Assembly (NCBI GenBank): GCA_900755095.1
Contig: CAAEFE010000122.1
Span: forward strand, 62,001-126,000
Reading direction: 5' to 3'
DNA length: 64,000 nucleotides
DNA from: an uncultured Bacteroides sp.
GTDB lineage: Bacteria > Bacteroidota > Bacteroidia > Bacteroidales > Bacteroidaceae
In this document: positions 44,093 through 52,624 of the stretch, piece by piece
How the letters are laid out: the number at the start of each line of letters is the position of its first letter
Position numbering within the stretch: the first letter of the stretch is position 1
Notes under the pieces: generated by a model
Seen by the model: the letters and a program-made list of their open reading frames with translations, nothing else
Told to the model about the DNA's origin: nothing
Databases searched by the model: none
Made by a program: the position numbers and the translations under genes

Positions 44093-46567
44093 ATGAAAAG
44101 ACTATCCGTAATACTCTTGTCATTTTTACTATATCTTCCGCTGTGCGCACAATTTAAAGGAACCGTCTATGTCGACACCAATCAATCGGGCACATTCGAC
44201 AAAGGAGACAAACCGCTGGCAGGAGTGATGGTAACAGACGGAATGAACGTAGTAAAAACAGATAAAAAAGGCCGGTTCTCACTATCGGGATTCAAGAAAA
44301 CCCGATTTATCAGCATTACTACACCTGCCGGATTCGAGACACAACAATTCTACCTCCCTGTCAAGGAAGACAGAAAAAGCTATGATTTTATAGTGACCGA
44401 AAGCGAACGGACCAAGACCAAAGAACACTCCTTTATCCATATCACCGACACGGAAGTGACCGGAGGAGTGGGGCGTTGGGTCACCGACCTACAACAATAC
44501 ATAAAGAACGAACAACCGGCTTTTCTGATTCATACCGGAGACATCTGCTACGAACCGGGACTCACAGTGCACAATCAAATTGTGAATGCACAAACAATGG
44601 ACTGCCCCGTCTATTACTGCATAGGCAACCACGACCTGGTGAAAGGCAACTACGGCGAAGAACTTTATGAATCGATTTATGGCCCGACATGGTATTCGTT
44701 CGATGTCGGCAACGTGCATTATGTCGTTACTCCCATCGACCACGGAGACAACCCGACCGATTACACGCAAAGGGATGTATACAACTGGCTGAAGAATGAC
44801 CTCGCCCTGATGAAGAAAGATCAGGCGCTTGTTCTTTTTAACCACGACCTGTTTACTCCCGGCGATAACTTCGTATTCAAGGCAGACAAAAAGGATATCC
44901 TCGACTTTCGTACCTTCAACACGAAAGCACAAATTTACGGACATATGCACTACAACTACGTCCGCAATCAGAAAGGCATTTATACCATCTGCACCGGCAC
45001 ACTGGACAAAGGAGGCATCGATCACTCCCCTTCTTCATTCAGAGACATAAAGATAGATGCCAACGATCACCTCACAACGCAACTGCGTTATACTTTCATC
45101 GAACCGCAAATCGCTATTGTTTCTCCGATGAAGAATCAAGCAGCCCCCATACATCCGGAAACCGGCTATCAGCTTCCGGTCTCGGTCAACACCTATAACT
45201 CACAGGCAAAAACATCGTCTGTTTCTTATGTGCTGAGCAATCCGGAAGACAACCGGGAAATAGCCAAAGGCAACCTGTCGCCCCTCACCGACTGGAACTG
45301 GAGCGGAAATATTCAAATACCCGCTAACGAAAACGGAAAGAAACTAAACCTGACAGTGACTTCATCCTTCAACGACGGAAAGGAAGCGACTGCCACCAGC
45401 CAGTTCCTTTATCAGAAAGATTTCAAATCGACTGCTATCACAGGGAAGGACTGGAATACCCTACTTCAGAACGCAAGTCATTCCGGCGGAATAAATGACT
45501 CCCAAATCAAACTCCCCCTGCAACTACAATGGACAGCGAACACAGGAAGCAACATCTTCATGACATCCCCCCTCATCGCCGGACAAAAAGTATTCATTGC
45601 CACTACCGATGATAACACATCGCTCAACACCTATATTTGTGCATTCGACTTCCATTCCGGCAAACAGCTATGGAAGTTCCGCACGGAAAACTCGGTAAAG
45701 AATACCATTGCCTGCGAAAATGAAATCGTTGTAGCCCAGGATGCCTCCTGCAATCTGTACGCCCTCGACGCAGCATCCGGAAAACCACTGTGGCAACAAT
45801 ACATCAACTTAAAGAACTATCCCTATCTGAGCGAAGGACTGACAGTTGACAAAGGAATCGTTTATGCCGGAATCGGCGCCGGACTTTCAGCCTACGACCT
45901 GAAAACAGGAAAAGTGATATGGACCAACACGGACTGGAAACAACGGGAAGGCTCGACCACCACGTTAACCATCGCCGGAGACGTACTAATCAGTGGCACC
46001 CAATGGGGAGGACTGTATGGCAACGACATCCGCACTGGCAAACAACTCTGGAAACTCTCGGACAACGGACTCGGCAACCGAGGTGCCTCTCCGGTCTACA
46101 GAGACGGAAAATTATGGATCATCTCCTCCAAAAGCTTTTTCCTGATAGAACCTCAAACCGGTAAAGTACTCCAGCAAAAGGAACTGTCCGCCAACCTGGA
46201 CGTGACATCTACCCCGCTTGTCACCGAACATGAGATTATCTTCGGCAGCGCAGACCGTGGAATCTTCGCTCTCGACAAACCGACTCTTTTCATCAAATGG
46301 AGAGCCGAGACTTTACCTTCTCTTGTATACACTGCTCCTTATTCTTCTACGCCGCAGGCGGGAGTAGAAACAAGCCCTGTATCTTCACAAGGAATTGTCT
46401 ATATCGGAGCTTCCGACGGGTATTTATACGCCATCGACCAGTCAACAGGGATTATCAAAGACAAGTTGTACTTCGGAGCACCAGTTTTCTCAACGATAGC
46501 CGTATCGGGAAACAGAATGATAGTTTGTGACTTTGCCGGCAATGTTTACTGCTTTGCATCTAACTAA
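44093..46567 (+). CDS. Calcineurin-like phosphoesterase fused to a PQQ-type beta-propeller, secreted
   Basis: 824 aa. Signal peptide (about 1-20); an N-terminal SdrD/prealbumin-like domain (about 22-100, 'FKGTVYVDTNQSGTFDKGDKPLAGVMV'); then the metallophosphoesterase domain (about 110-320). Its motifs are HITDTE (Asp119; the usual D-x-H is D-x-E here), HTGD, GNHD (residues 178-181), FNHD and YGHMHYN. A beta-sandwich (about 340-440) is followed by a C-terminal PQQ-like propeller (about 470-820) with repeats such as 'GKQLWKFRTENSVK', 'GKPLWQQYIN', 'GKVIWTNTDWK' and 'GKQLWKLSD'. It is probably cotranscribed with the symporter under the PUL 2 operator. Reaction unknown; phosphate ester removal from PUL 2 glycans is inference. 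Confidence 0.9.
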   Translation: MKRLSVILLSFLLYLPLCAQFKGTVYVDTNQSGTFDKGDKPLAGVMVTDGMNVVKTDKKGRFSLSGFKKTRFISITTPAGFETQQFYLPVKEDRKSYDFIVTESERTKTKEHSFIHITDTEVTGGVGRWVTDLQQYIKNEQPAFLIHTGDICYEPGLTVHNQIVNAQTMDCPVYYCIGNHDLVKGNYGEELYESIYGPTWYSFDVGNVHYVVTPIDHGDNPTDYTQRDVYNWLKNDLALMKKDQALVLFNHDLFTPGDNFVFKADKKDILDFRTFNTKAQIYGHMHYNYVRNQKGIYTICTGTLDKGGIDHSPSSFRDIKIDANDHLTTQLRYTFIEPQIAIVSPMKNQAAPIHPETGYQLPVSVNTYNSQAKTSSVSYVLSNPEDNREIAKGNLSPLTDWNWSGNIQIPANENGKKLNLTVTSSFNDGKEATATSQFLYQKDFKSTAITGKDWNTLLQNASHSGGINDSQIKLPLQLQWTANTGSNIFMTSPLIAGQKVFIATTDDNTSLNTYICAFDFHSGKQLWKFRTENSVKNTIACENEIVVAQDASCNLYALDAASGKPLWQQYINLKNYPYLSEGLTVDKGIVYAGIGAGLSAYDLKTGKVIWTNTDWKQREGSTTTLTIAGDVLISGTQWGGLYGNDIRTGKQLWKLSDNGLGNRGASPVYRDGKLWIISSKSFFLIEPQTGKVLQQKELSANLDVTSTPLVTEHEIIFGSADRGIFALDKPTLFIKWRAETLPSLVYTAPYSSTPQAGVETSPVSSQGIVYIGASDGYLYAIDQSTGIIKDKLYFGAPVFSTIAVSGNRMIVCDFAGNVYCFASN

Positions 46568-46580
46568 ATTTGCCGGCCTC

Positions 46581-47207
46581 TCACTCTTCCTTATCATAAT
46601 GAACGAAACCAATCGGTTTACGTTTCTTATGCTGGGGTACTTGTTTCTGTTTATCAGCCAATTGCGATAAAGCTAAATAGATGCCGTCCAATTCTTTGCG
46701 GGTATCTTCGCTAAGGTCGTTGATTGCCTCCAATGTTTCCTCACCTATCTGATTGATCATTGCGAAAGCTTTGCAACCTTGATTCTCCAACTCTTGTATG
46801 CGCTGTTTCAGCTCTTCTATTTCTTCATTCTTGGCTTCACTAGCCAATACATATTGGCGGATACTGACAAAAGCACGCATAATATTGATATTTACCCTAA
46901 TGGCTACTTCCGAATGCAGGACACTTGAAAGCATGGCTACACCCTGTTCGGTAAAAGCAAACGGCTTGTAAGCACTGAAGTTATACTGGGGTGTCCCATT
47001 TTGGGATACCCTACTGGATAACAAAGAGTTAGCCTCTTCTGTCGAGAGTTCAAACATAAAGTCAATAGGAAAACGGTCAATGTTACGTCTTACGGCACGC
47101 TTTAACAAGCGGGTTTCTGTTGCATACAATTCCGCCAAATCGAAATCGAGCATCACCTTCTGCCCTCTGATCTCATATATTTTATTCTGAATAATCTGCA
47201 GTTCCAT
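46581..47207 (-). CDS. ORF6N domain protein
   Basis: About 208 aa. The N-terminal ORF6N domain is clear: 'KIYEIRGQKVMLDFDLAELYATETRLLKRAVRRNIDRFPIDFMFELS' and 'PFAFTEQGVAMLSSVLHSEVAIRVNINIMRAFVSIRQ'. A coiled coil follows (about 118-140, 'EAKNEEIEELKQRIQELENQ'). ORF6N is a DNA-binding domain of phage and accessory genes, related to KilA-N/Bro-N. ATG 47207 is chosen over the upstream frame start because it begins at the usual MELQIIQNKIYEIRG. It converges with the phosphoesterase gene 13 bp away. Inside it, at 46989-47011, lies a short inverted repeat (see findings). Confidence 0.9.
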   Translation of the reverse strand: MELQIIQNKIYEIRGQKVMLDFDLAELYATETRLLKRAVRRNIDRFPIDFMFELSTEEANSLLSSRVSQNGTPQYNFSAYKPFAFTEQGVAMLSSVLHSEVAIRVNINIMRAFVSIRQYVLASEAKNEEIEELKQRIQELENQGCKAFAMINQIGEETLEAINDLSEDTRKELDGIYLALSQLADKQKQVPQHKKRKPIGFVHYDKEE

Positions 47208-47324
47208 TTGTGTTATAGTTATTTCTGACAAAGGTACTCCAAATATCAGTCCAAGCAACGATTCACTACCTTTTTATTTTCCGGAATCGGGCCTCCCCCT
47301 GTACAGTTTTTCCCACCCGTAGCG

Positions 47325-47354
47325 TTGTAATTTAAAGATTATCACGTATCTTTG
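47325..47354 (+). promoter_or_regulatory. Bacteroides promoter of the acetyltransferase-parE-coaD run
   Basis: TTG at 47325-47327, 19 bp, TATCTTTG at 47347-47354; the ATG is 23 bp after the -7 element. Confidence 0.8.
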
Positions 47355-47377
47355 CCCCTCAATCATAAATACGAGAT

Positions 47378-48514
47378 ATGGCTATTACAATCAAGAAAGT
47401 CTCTACAAAGAGAGAACTTAAGAAGTTTATTCGCTTTAATTACAGGATGTATAAGGGCAATCCATATTCCGTGCCCGACCTTTACGATGACATGCTCAAC
47501 ACATTCAACAAAAAGAAGAATGCGGCATTCGAGTTCTGTGAAGCAGATTACTTCCTGGCATACCGGGACGACAAAATCGTAGGTCGTGTGGCCGCTATCA
47601 TCAATAACCGCGCCAACGAAAAGTGGGAATGCAAGAACGTCCGTTTCGGATGGATAGATTTCATTGATGACCCCGAAGTATCATCCGCACTCATCAAGAC
47701 CGTCGAAGACTGGGGAAAAGAGCGCGGCATGACTCACATCACAGGTCCTCTGGGATTCACCGATTTCGATGCGGAAGGAATGCTGATCGAAGGATTCGAC
47801 CAGCTCAGCACAATGGCTACTATCTACAACCACCCGTATTACCCCGTACACATGGAGAGACTCGGTTTCGAGAAAGACGCCGACTGGGTGGAATACAAAA
47901 TCTACATCCCCGATGCCATCCCCGACAAGCACAAGCGTATCTCCGAACTGATTCAACGAAAATACAACCTGAAGATAAAGAAATACACCTCCGGAAGAAA
48001 AATAGCCAAAGACTACGGACAGGAAATCTTCGAACTGATGAACGAAGCATACAGCCCGCTCTACGGCTACTCCCCGCTGACGCAACGGCAAATCAACCAG
48101 TACGTAAAGATGTATCTCCCGATTCTCGACTTACGGATGGTTACCCTCATTACCGACGCCGACGACAAGCTGGTATGCGTAGGCATCTCCATGCCGTCTC
48201 TTGCCGAGGCCCTGCAAAAGTCACACGGCCGTCTGCTCCCTCTAGGATGGTTCTATCTGCTGAAAGCACTGTTCATGAAACGCCGTGCCAAAATGCTTGA
48301 CCTGCTGCTTGTAGCAGTCAAACCGGAGTACCAGAATAAAGGTGTTAACGCTTTGTTATTTTCCGATTTAATTCCGGTTTATCAAAAATTAGGTTTTATC
48401 TTTGCGGAAAGCAACCCCGAACTGGAACTGAACGGAAAAGTCCAGGCACAATGGGATTACTTTGAGACTAAGCAACATAAGCGCCGCCGTGCGTTCACCA
48501 AAGAGATTAAATAA
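47378..48514 (+). CDS. GNAT-like N-acetyltransferase family protein
   Basis: 378 aa, cytosolic. Two acetyltransferase-like halves are visible: '[80 protein letters not shown]' and '[27 protein letters not shown]', then '[53 protein letters not shown]'. The R/Q-x-x-G-x-G/A acetyl-CoA loop is present only in degenerate form ([10 protein letters not shown]). Proteins of this type are common in Bacteroidota but their substrate is not known to me. It lies 5 bp before parE, so it is probably cotranscribed. Confidence 0.8.
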   Translation: MAITIKKVSTKRELKKFIRFNYRMYKGNPYSVPDLYDDMLNTFNKKKNAAFEFCEADYFLAYRDDKIVGRVAAIINNRANEKWECKNVRFGWIDFIDDPEVSSALIKTVEDWGKERGMTHITGPLGFTDFDAEGMLIEGFDQLSTMATIYNHPYYPVHMERLGFEKDADWVEYKIYIPDAIPDKHKRISELIQRKYNLKIKKYTSGRKIAKDYGQEIFELMNEAYSPLYGYSPLTQRQINQYVKMYLPILDLRMVTLITDADDKLVCVGISMPSLAEALQKSHGRLLPLGWFYLLKALFMKRRAKMLDLLLVAVKPEYQNKGVNALLFSDLIPVYQKLGFIFAESNPELELNGKVQAQWDYFETKQHKRRRAFTKEIK

Positions 48515-48519
48515 CAGCT

Positions 48520-50397
48520 ATGGAAGAGAACGAATTGATATCTGTAGACAACAACAATGCAGTAGAGTACACTGACGACAACATCCGCCACCTGAGCGAC
48601 ATGGAACATGTGCGCACACGCCCCGGTATGTACATCGGTAGGCTGGGCGATGGCGCGCACGCCGAAGACGGAATCTATGTCCTCCTCAAAGAAGTCATTG
48701 ACAACAGTATCGACGAGTTCAAAATGCAAGCCGGTAAGAAAATCGAAATTACCGTTGAAGAGAACCTCCGCGTCAGCGTACGCGACTACGGACGAGGCAT
48801 CCCGCAGGGAAAGCTGGTAGAAGCCGTAAGCGTACTGAACACGGGTGGTAAATACGACAGCAAGGCATTTAAGAAAAGCGTCGGACTGAACGGTGTCGGT
48901 GTGAAAGCCGTCAACGCATTGAGCTCTCGTTTTGAAGTACGCAGTTACCGTGACGGTAAAGTGCGTATCGCCACATTCTCCAAAGGAAACCTGCAGACCG
49001 ACGTGACGCAGGACACCGAAGAGGACAACGGAACCTTTATCTTCTTCGAACCGGACAATACGCTGTTCGTCAACTACTGCTTCAAGCCCGAATTTATCGA
49101 GACCATGTTGCGTAACTATACGTACCTCAACACGGGACTCGCCATCATTTACAACGGTCACCGCATCCTGTCGCGCAACGGTCTGGTAGACCTGCTGAAC
49201 GACAACATGACGGCAACCGGCCTCTATCCCATCGTCCACCTGAAAGGAGAAGACATCGAAATCGCCTTCACTCACACCGGACAGTACGGAGAAGAGTATT
49301 ACTCCTTCGTCAACGGTCAGCACACCACACAGGGGGGTACCCATCAGAGTGCTTTCAAAGAACATATCGCCCGTACCATCAAAGAGTTCTTCAACAAGAA
49401 CATGGACTATACCGACATCCGTAACGGACTGGTTGCCGCCATCGCCGTCAATGTGGAAGAGCCGATCTTCGAAAGCCAGACCAAAACGAAACTGGGATCT
49501 ACCAACATGACTCCCGGCGGCGTGACAGTCAACAAATACGTAGGCGACTTCATCAAGTTGGAAGTAGACAACTTCCTGCACAAAAACGCGGACGTAGCGG
49601 AAGTAATGCAGCAAAAGATACAGGAATCGGAAAAGGAACGGAAAGCCATCGCAGGCGTCACGAAGCTGGCACGCGAACGTGCCAAGAAGGCCAACCTGCA
49701 CAACCGCAAGTTGCGCGACTGCCGCATCCACCTCAACGACCCGAAAGGGAAAGGAATGGAAGAAGACTCCTGCATCTTCATCACCGAGGGAGACTCGGCG
49801 AGCGGTTCCATCACCAAAAGCCGTGACGTAAACACTCAGGCAGTATTCAGCCTTCGCGGTAAACCGCTGAACTCGTTCGGACTGACGAAAAAGGTAGTCT
49901 ACGAAAACGAAGAGTTCAACCTGCTGCAAGCTGCGTTAAATATAGAAGACGGCATAGAAGGACTCCGTTACAACAAAGTGATCGTTGCCACCGATGCCGA
50001 TGTGGACGGTATGCACATCCGTCTGCTGCTCATCACGTTCTTCCTGCAATTCTTCCCCGACCTCATCAAGAAAGGTCACGTATATATTCTGCAAACGCCG
50101 TTATTCCGCGTGCGCAACAAGAAGAAAACGGTGTACTGCTACAGCGAGGACGAACGGGTGAACGCCATCAACGAACTAAGCCCCAACCCGGAAATCACCC
50201 GATTCAAGGGACTGGGAGAAATATCACCGGACGAATTCAAGCACTTTATCGGCAAGGATATGCGCCTGGAACAAGTGACATTGCGTAAGACAGATGCCGT
50301 AAAAGAACTGCTGGAGTTCTACATGGGCAAGAATACAATGGAACGACAGAACTTTATTATAGACAATCTGGTTATAGAAGAAGACTTGGCATCATGA
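48520..50397 (+). CDS. parE: DNA topoisomerase IV subunit B
   Basis: 625 aa ATPase subunit of a type IIA topoisomerase that decatenates chromosomes. The GHKL ATPase motifs are present: '[10 protein letters not shown]', 'RDYGRGIP', '[14 protein letters not shown]'. The TOPRIM domain carries 'EGDSASGS' and '[10 protein letters not shown]', and the C-terminal '[20 protein letters not shown]' is typical. GyrB is similar in length in this phylum; the start '[17 protein letters not shown]' and the short C-terminus favour ParE. The reading frame overlaps coaD by 4 bp. Confidence 0.9.
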   Translation: MEENELISVDNNNAVEYTDDNIRHLSDMEHVRTRPGMYIGRLGDGAHAEDGIYVLLKEVIDNSIDEFKMQAGKKIEITVEENLRVSVRDYGRGIPQGKLVEAVSVLNTGGKYDSKAFKKSVGLNGVGVKAVNALSSRFEVRSYRDGKVRIATFSKGNLQTDVTQDTEEDNGTFIFFEPDNTLFVNYCFKPEFIETMLRNYTYLNTGLAIIYNGHRILSRNGLVDLLNDNMTATGLYPIVHLKGEDIEIAFTHTGQYGEEYYSFVNGQHTTQGGTHQSAFKEHIARTIKEFFNKNMDYTDIRNGLVAAIAVNVEEPIFESQTKTKLGSTNMTPGGVTVNKYVGDFIKLEVDNFLHKNADVAEVMQQKIQESEKERKAIAGVTKLARERAKKANLHNRKLRDCRIHLNDPKGKGMEEDSCIFITEGDSASGSITKSRDVNTQAVFSLRGKPLNSFGLTKKVVYENEEFNLLQAALNIEDGIEGLRYNKVIVATDADVDGMHIRLLLITFFLQFFPDLIKKGHVYILQTPLFRVRNKKKTVYCYSEDERVNAINELSPNPEITRFKGLGEISPDEFKHFIGKDMRLEQVTLRKTDAVKELLEFYMGKNTMERQNFIIDNLVIEEDLAS

Positions 50398-50849
50398 GAA
50401 AAGCAATATTTCCGGGTACATTCGACCCCTTCACCATCGGTCATTATTCGGTAGTGGAACGTGCACTCACCTTTATGGACGAGATAATCATCGGGATCGG
50501 TATCAACGAAAACAAGAATACCTATTTCCCCATCGAGAAAAGAGAAGAAATGATCCGGAATCTCTACAAGGACAATCCCCGCATCAAAGTGATGTCTTAC
50601 GACTGTCTGACGATAGACTTTGCCCAACAGGTAGAAGCACAATTCATCGTTCGCGGCATCCGCACGGTCAAGGATTTCGAGTACGAGGAAACGATTGCCG
50701 ACATTAACCGCAAACTGGCGGGCATCGAAACCATCCTGCTCTTCACAGAACCGGAACTGACCTGCGTCAGCTCAACGATTGTACGCGAGCTGCTGACTTA
50801 CAACAAAGATATCAGCCAGTTTATCCCCGAAGGAATGGAGATAAATTGA
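50394..50849 (+). CDS. coaD: Pantetheine-phosphate adenylyltransferase
   Basis: 151 aa, fourth step of coenzyme A synthesis: 4'-phosphopantetheine plus ATP gives dephospho-CoA. It carries the nucleotidyltransferase motif [11 protein letters not shown] (T/HxGH at 14-17) and '[22 protein letters not shown]'. The C-terminal ISS-T-x-x-R motif appears as '[11 protein letters not shown]'. Length and motifs are complete. The ATG overlaps the parE stop (ATGA), giving translational coupling. Confidence 0.97.
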   Translation: MRKAIFPGTFDPFTIGHYSVVERALTFMDEIIIGIGINENKNTYFPIEKREEMIRNLYKDNPRIKVMSYDCLTIDFAQQVEAQFIVRGIRTVKDFEYEETIADINRKLAGIETILLFTEPELTCVSSTIVRELLTYNKDISQFIPEGMEIN

Positions 50850-50869
50850 AAGTCGGTAGTATCTCTATT

Positions 50870-50895
50870 GAGGCTGACTTTAAAGTCAGCCTCAG
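50870..50895. repeat. Perfect 26-bp palindrome
   Basis: TGAGGCTGACTTT directly abuts its exact complement AAAGTCAGCCTCA, 21 bp after coaD. It may serve as a transcript end. GAGGCTGACT recurs at the left end of the element at 55251-55365. Confidence 0.9.
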
Positions 50896-50954
50896 GGGAA
50901 TGAAGATAGTTTGGATAACGCAAAGGTAACTTGCGAAACTTGAAATAATAATTA

Positions 50955-52544
50955 ATGATGATGAAGAAGATTAAAGTATACGCCCTCCTGGTTTGTCTGT
51001 TGGCAACGTCTGCTGCACAGGCCCAAAGTTTCGGCTCTGCCGCCATGCGCAAACTCCAAATGGCGGAATTCGCAATTTCCAACTTCTACGTAGACAAAGT
51101 AGATGAAGACAAACTGGTAGAAGAAGCTATCATCAAGATGCTGGCACAGCTCGACCCGCACTCCACTTACTCGGATGCCGAAGAAGTGAAGAAGATGAAC
51201 GAACCGCTTCAAGGCAACTTCGAAGGCATCGGCGTACAGTTCCAGATGATCGAGGACACCCTGCTCGTCGTACAACCCGTCAGCAACGGCCCCTCCGAGA
51301 AAGTGGGCATCCTTGCCGGCGACCGCATCATTGCCGTCAACGACTCCGCCATCGCAGGAGTAAAAATGAGCACGGAAGATATCATGAAGCGCCTGCGTGG
51401 CCCGAAAGGTTCGAAAGTCAACCTGACCATCGTCCGCCGTGGAGTACAAGACCCGCTCGTGTTCACCGTGAAAAGAGATAAGATACCTATCCTGAGTCTC
51501 GACGCTTCCTACATGATTCAGCCAAAGATCGGATACATCCGCATCAACCGCTTTGGCGCAACCACCGCCGAAGAATTTAAGAAAGCAATGAAAGACCTGC
51601 AAAAGCAAGGCATGAAAGACCTCATCCTCGACCTGCAAGGCAACGGCGGAGGATATCTGAACGCCGCCATCGACCTTGCCAACGAATTCCTCGGACAGAA
51701 GGAACTGATTGTTTACACCGAAGGCCGGACCGCACAGCGCAGCGAGTTCTTCGCCAAAGGAAACGGAGAGTTCCGTGACGGCCGCCTCATCGTACTGGTA
51801 GACGAATACACCGCTTCCGCCAGCGAAATCGTGAGCGGCGCAGTGCAGGATTGGGACAGAGGTATCATCGTAGGCCGACGTTCTTTCGGCAAAGGACTGG
51901 TGCAACGTCCTATCGACCTGCCGGACGGCTCCATGATCCGACTGACCATTGCACGGTACTACACCCCTGCCGGTCGTTGCATCCAAAAGCCTTATGACAG
52001 CTCGACCGATTACAATAAAGACCTGATAGACCGCTTCAACCACGGAGAACTGATGAATGCCGACAGCATCCACTTCCCCGACTCATTGAAAGTGCAGACC
52101 AAGAAACTGAAACGTACCGTCTACGGCGGAGGTGGCATCATGCCGGACTACTTCGTTCCGATTGATACGACACTCTACACGGACTATCACCGGAAACTGG
52201 TCGGCAAAGGAGTCATCATCAAATTCACAATGAAATTCATCGAAGACCACCGCAAGGAACTGGCCGATAAATATAAGAAGTTCGACAGCTTCAACGAAAA
52301 GTTTGTTATTGACGACGATATGCTCGCCACCCTCCGCGAAATGGGTGAGAAAGAAGGGGTGAAGTTTAACGAAGAGCAGTATCAGAAGGCACTTCCGCTG
52401 ATCAAGACACAGCTCAAAGCACTGATAGCCCGTGACCTCTGGGATATGAACGAATATTTCCGCGTCATGAATACAACGAACGAAAGCGTGCAGAAAGCAT
52501 TGGAAATCCTCCGTTCGGGAGAGTATCAGAAGAAGTTGAAATAA
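50955..52544 (+). CDS. S41 family C-terminal processing peptidase
   Basis: 529 aa periplasmic serine protease with a signal peptide (about 1-23, ending AQA|Q). An N-terminal helical region is followed by a PDZ domain (about 90-180, 'GIGVQFQMIEDTLLVVQPVSNGPSEKVGILAGDRIIAVND'). The S41 domain contains 'GYIRINRFGATTAEEF' and 'DLILDLQGNGGGYLNAAIDLANEFL'. The catalytic Ser288 lies in YTASASEI and Lys313 in SFGKGLVQ, 25 residues apart as expected. A C-terminal tail follows. The intergenic spacing from coaD (105 bp) with the palindrome suggests a separate transcript. Confidence 0.94.
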   Translation: MMMKKIKVYALLVCLLATSAAQAQSFGSAAMRKLQMAEFAISNFYVDKVDEDKLVEEAIIKMLAQLDPHSTYSDAEEVKKMNEPLQGNFEGIGVQFQMIEDTLLVVQPVSNGPSEKVGILAGDRIIAVNDSAIAGVKMSTEDIMKRLRGPKGSKVNLTIVRRGVQDPLVFTVKRDKIPILSLDASYMIQPKIGYIRINRFGATTAEEFKKAMKDLQKQGMKDLILDLQGNGGGYLNAAIDLANEFLGQKELIVYTEGRTAQRSEFFAKGNGEFRDGRLIVLVDEYTASASEIVSGAVQDWDRGIIVGRRSFGKGLVQRPIDLPDGSMIRLTIARYYTPAGRCIQKPYDSSTDYNKDLIDRFNHGELMNADSIHFPDSLKVQTKKLKRTVYGGGGIMPDYFVPIDTTLYTDYHRKLVGKGVIIKFTMKFIEDHRKELADKYKKFDSFNEKFVIDDDMLATLREMGEKEGVKFNEEQYQKALPLIKTQLKALIARDLWDMNEYFRVMNTTNESVQKALEILRSGEYQKKLK

Positions 52545-52624
52545 ACATCGAAAAATAAAACGGATAAACCGTACCCGATCAGACACCTTGGTTGTAGTAT
52601 AAGTAAAATCATTAAAACAGAAGT

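Noticed and set aside
48457..49929. 490-aa reading frame antisense to parE
   Set aside because: It lies entirely opposite conserved parE codons and its residue composition is Val/Phe-rich, as expected from the complement of a biased coding strand.
50952..52073. 373-aa reading frame antisense to the S41 peptidase
   Set aside because: A shadow of the peptidase, whose PDZ and catalytic motifs are intact on the plus strand.
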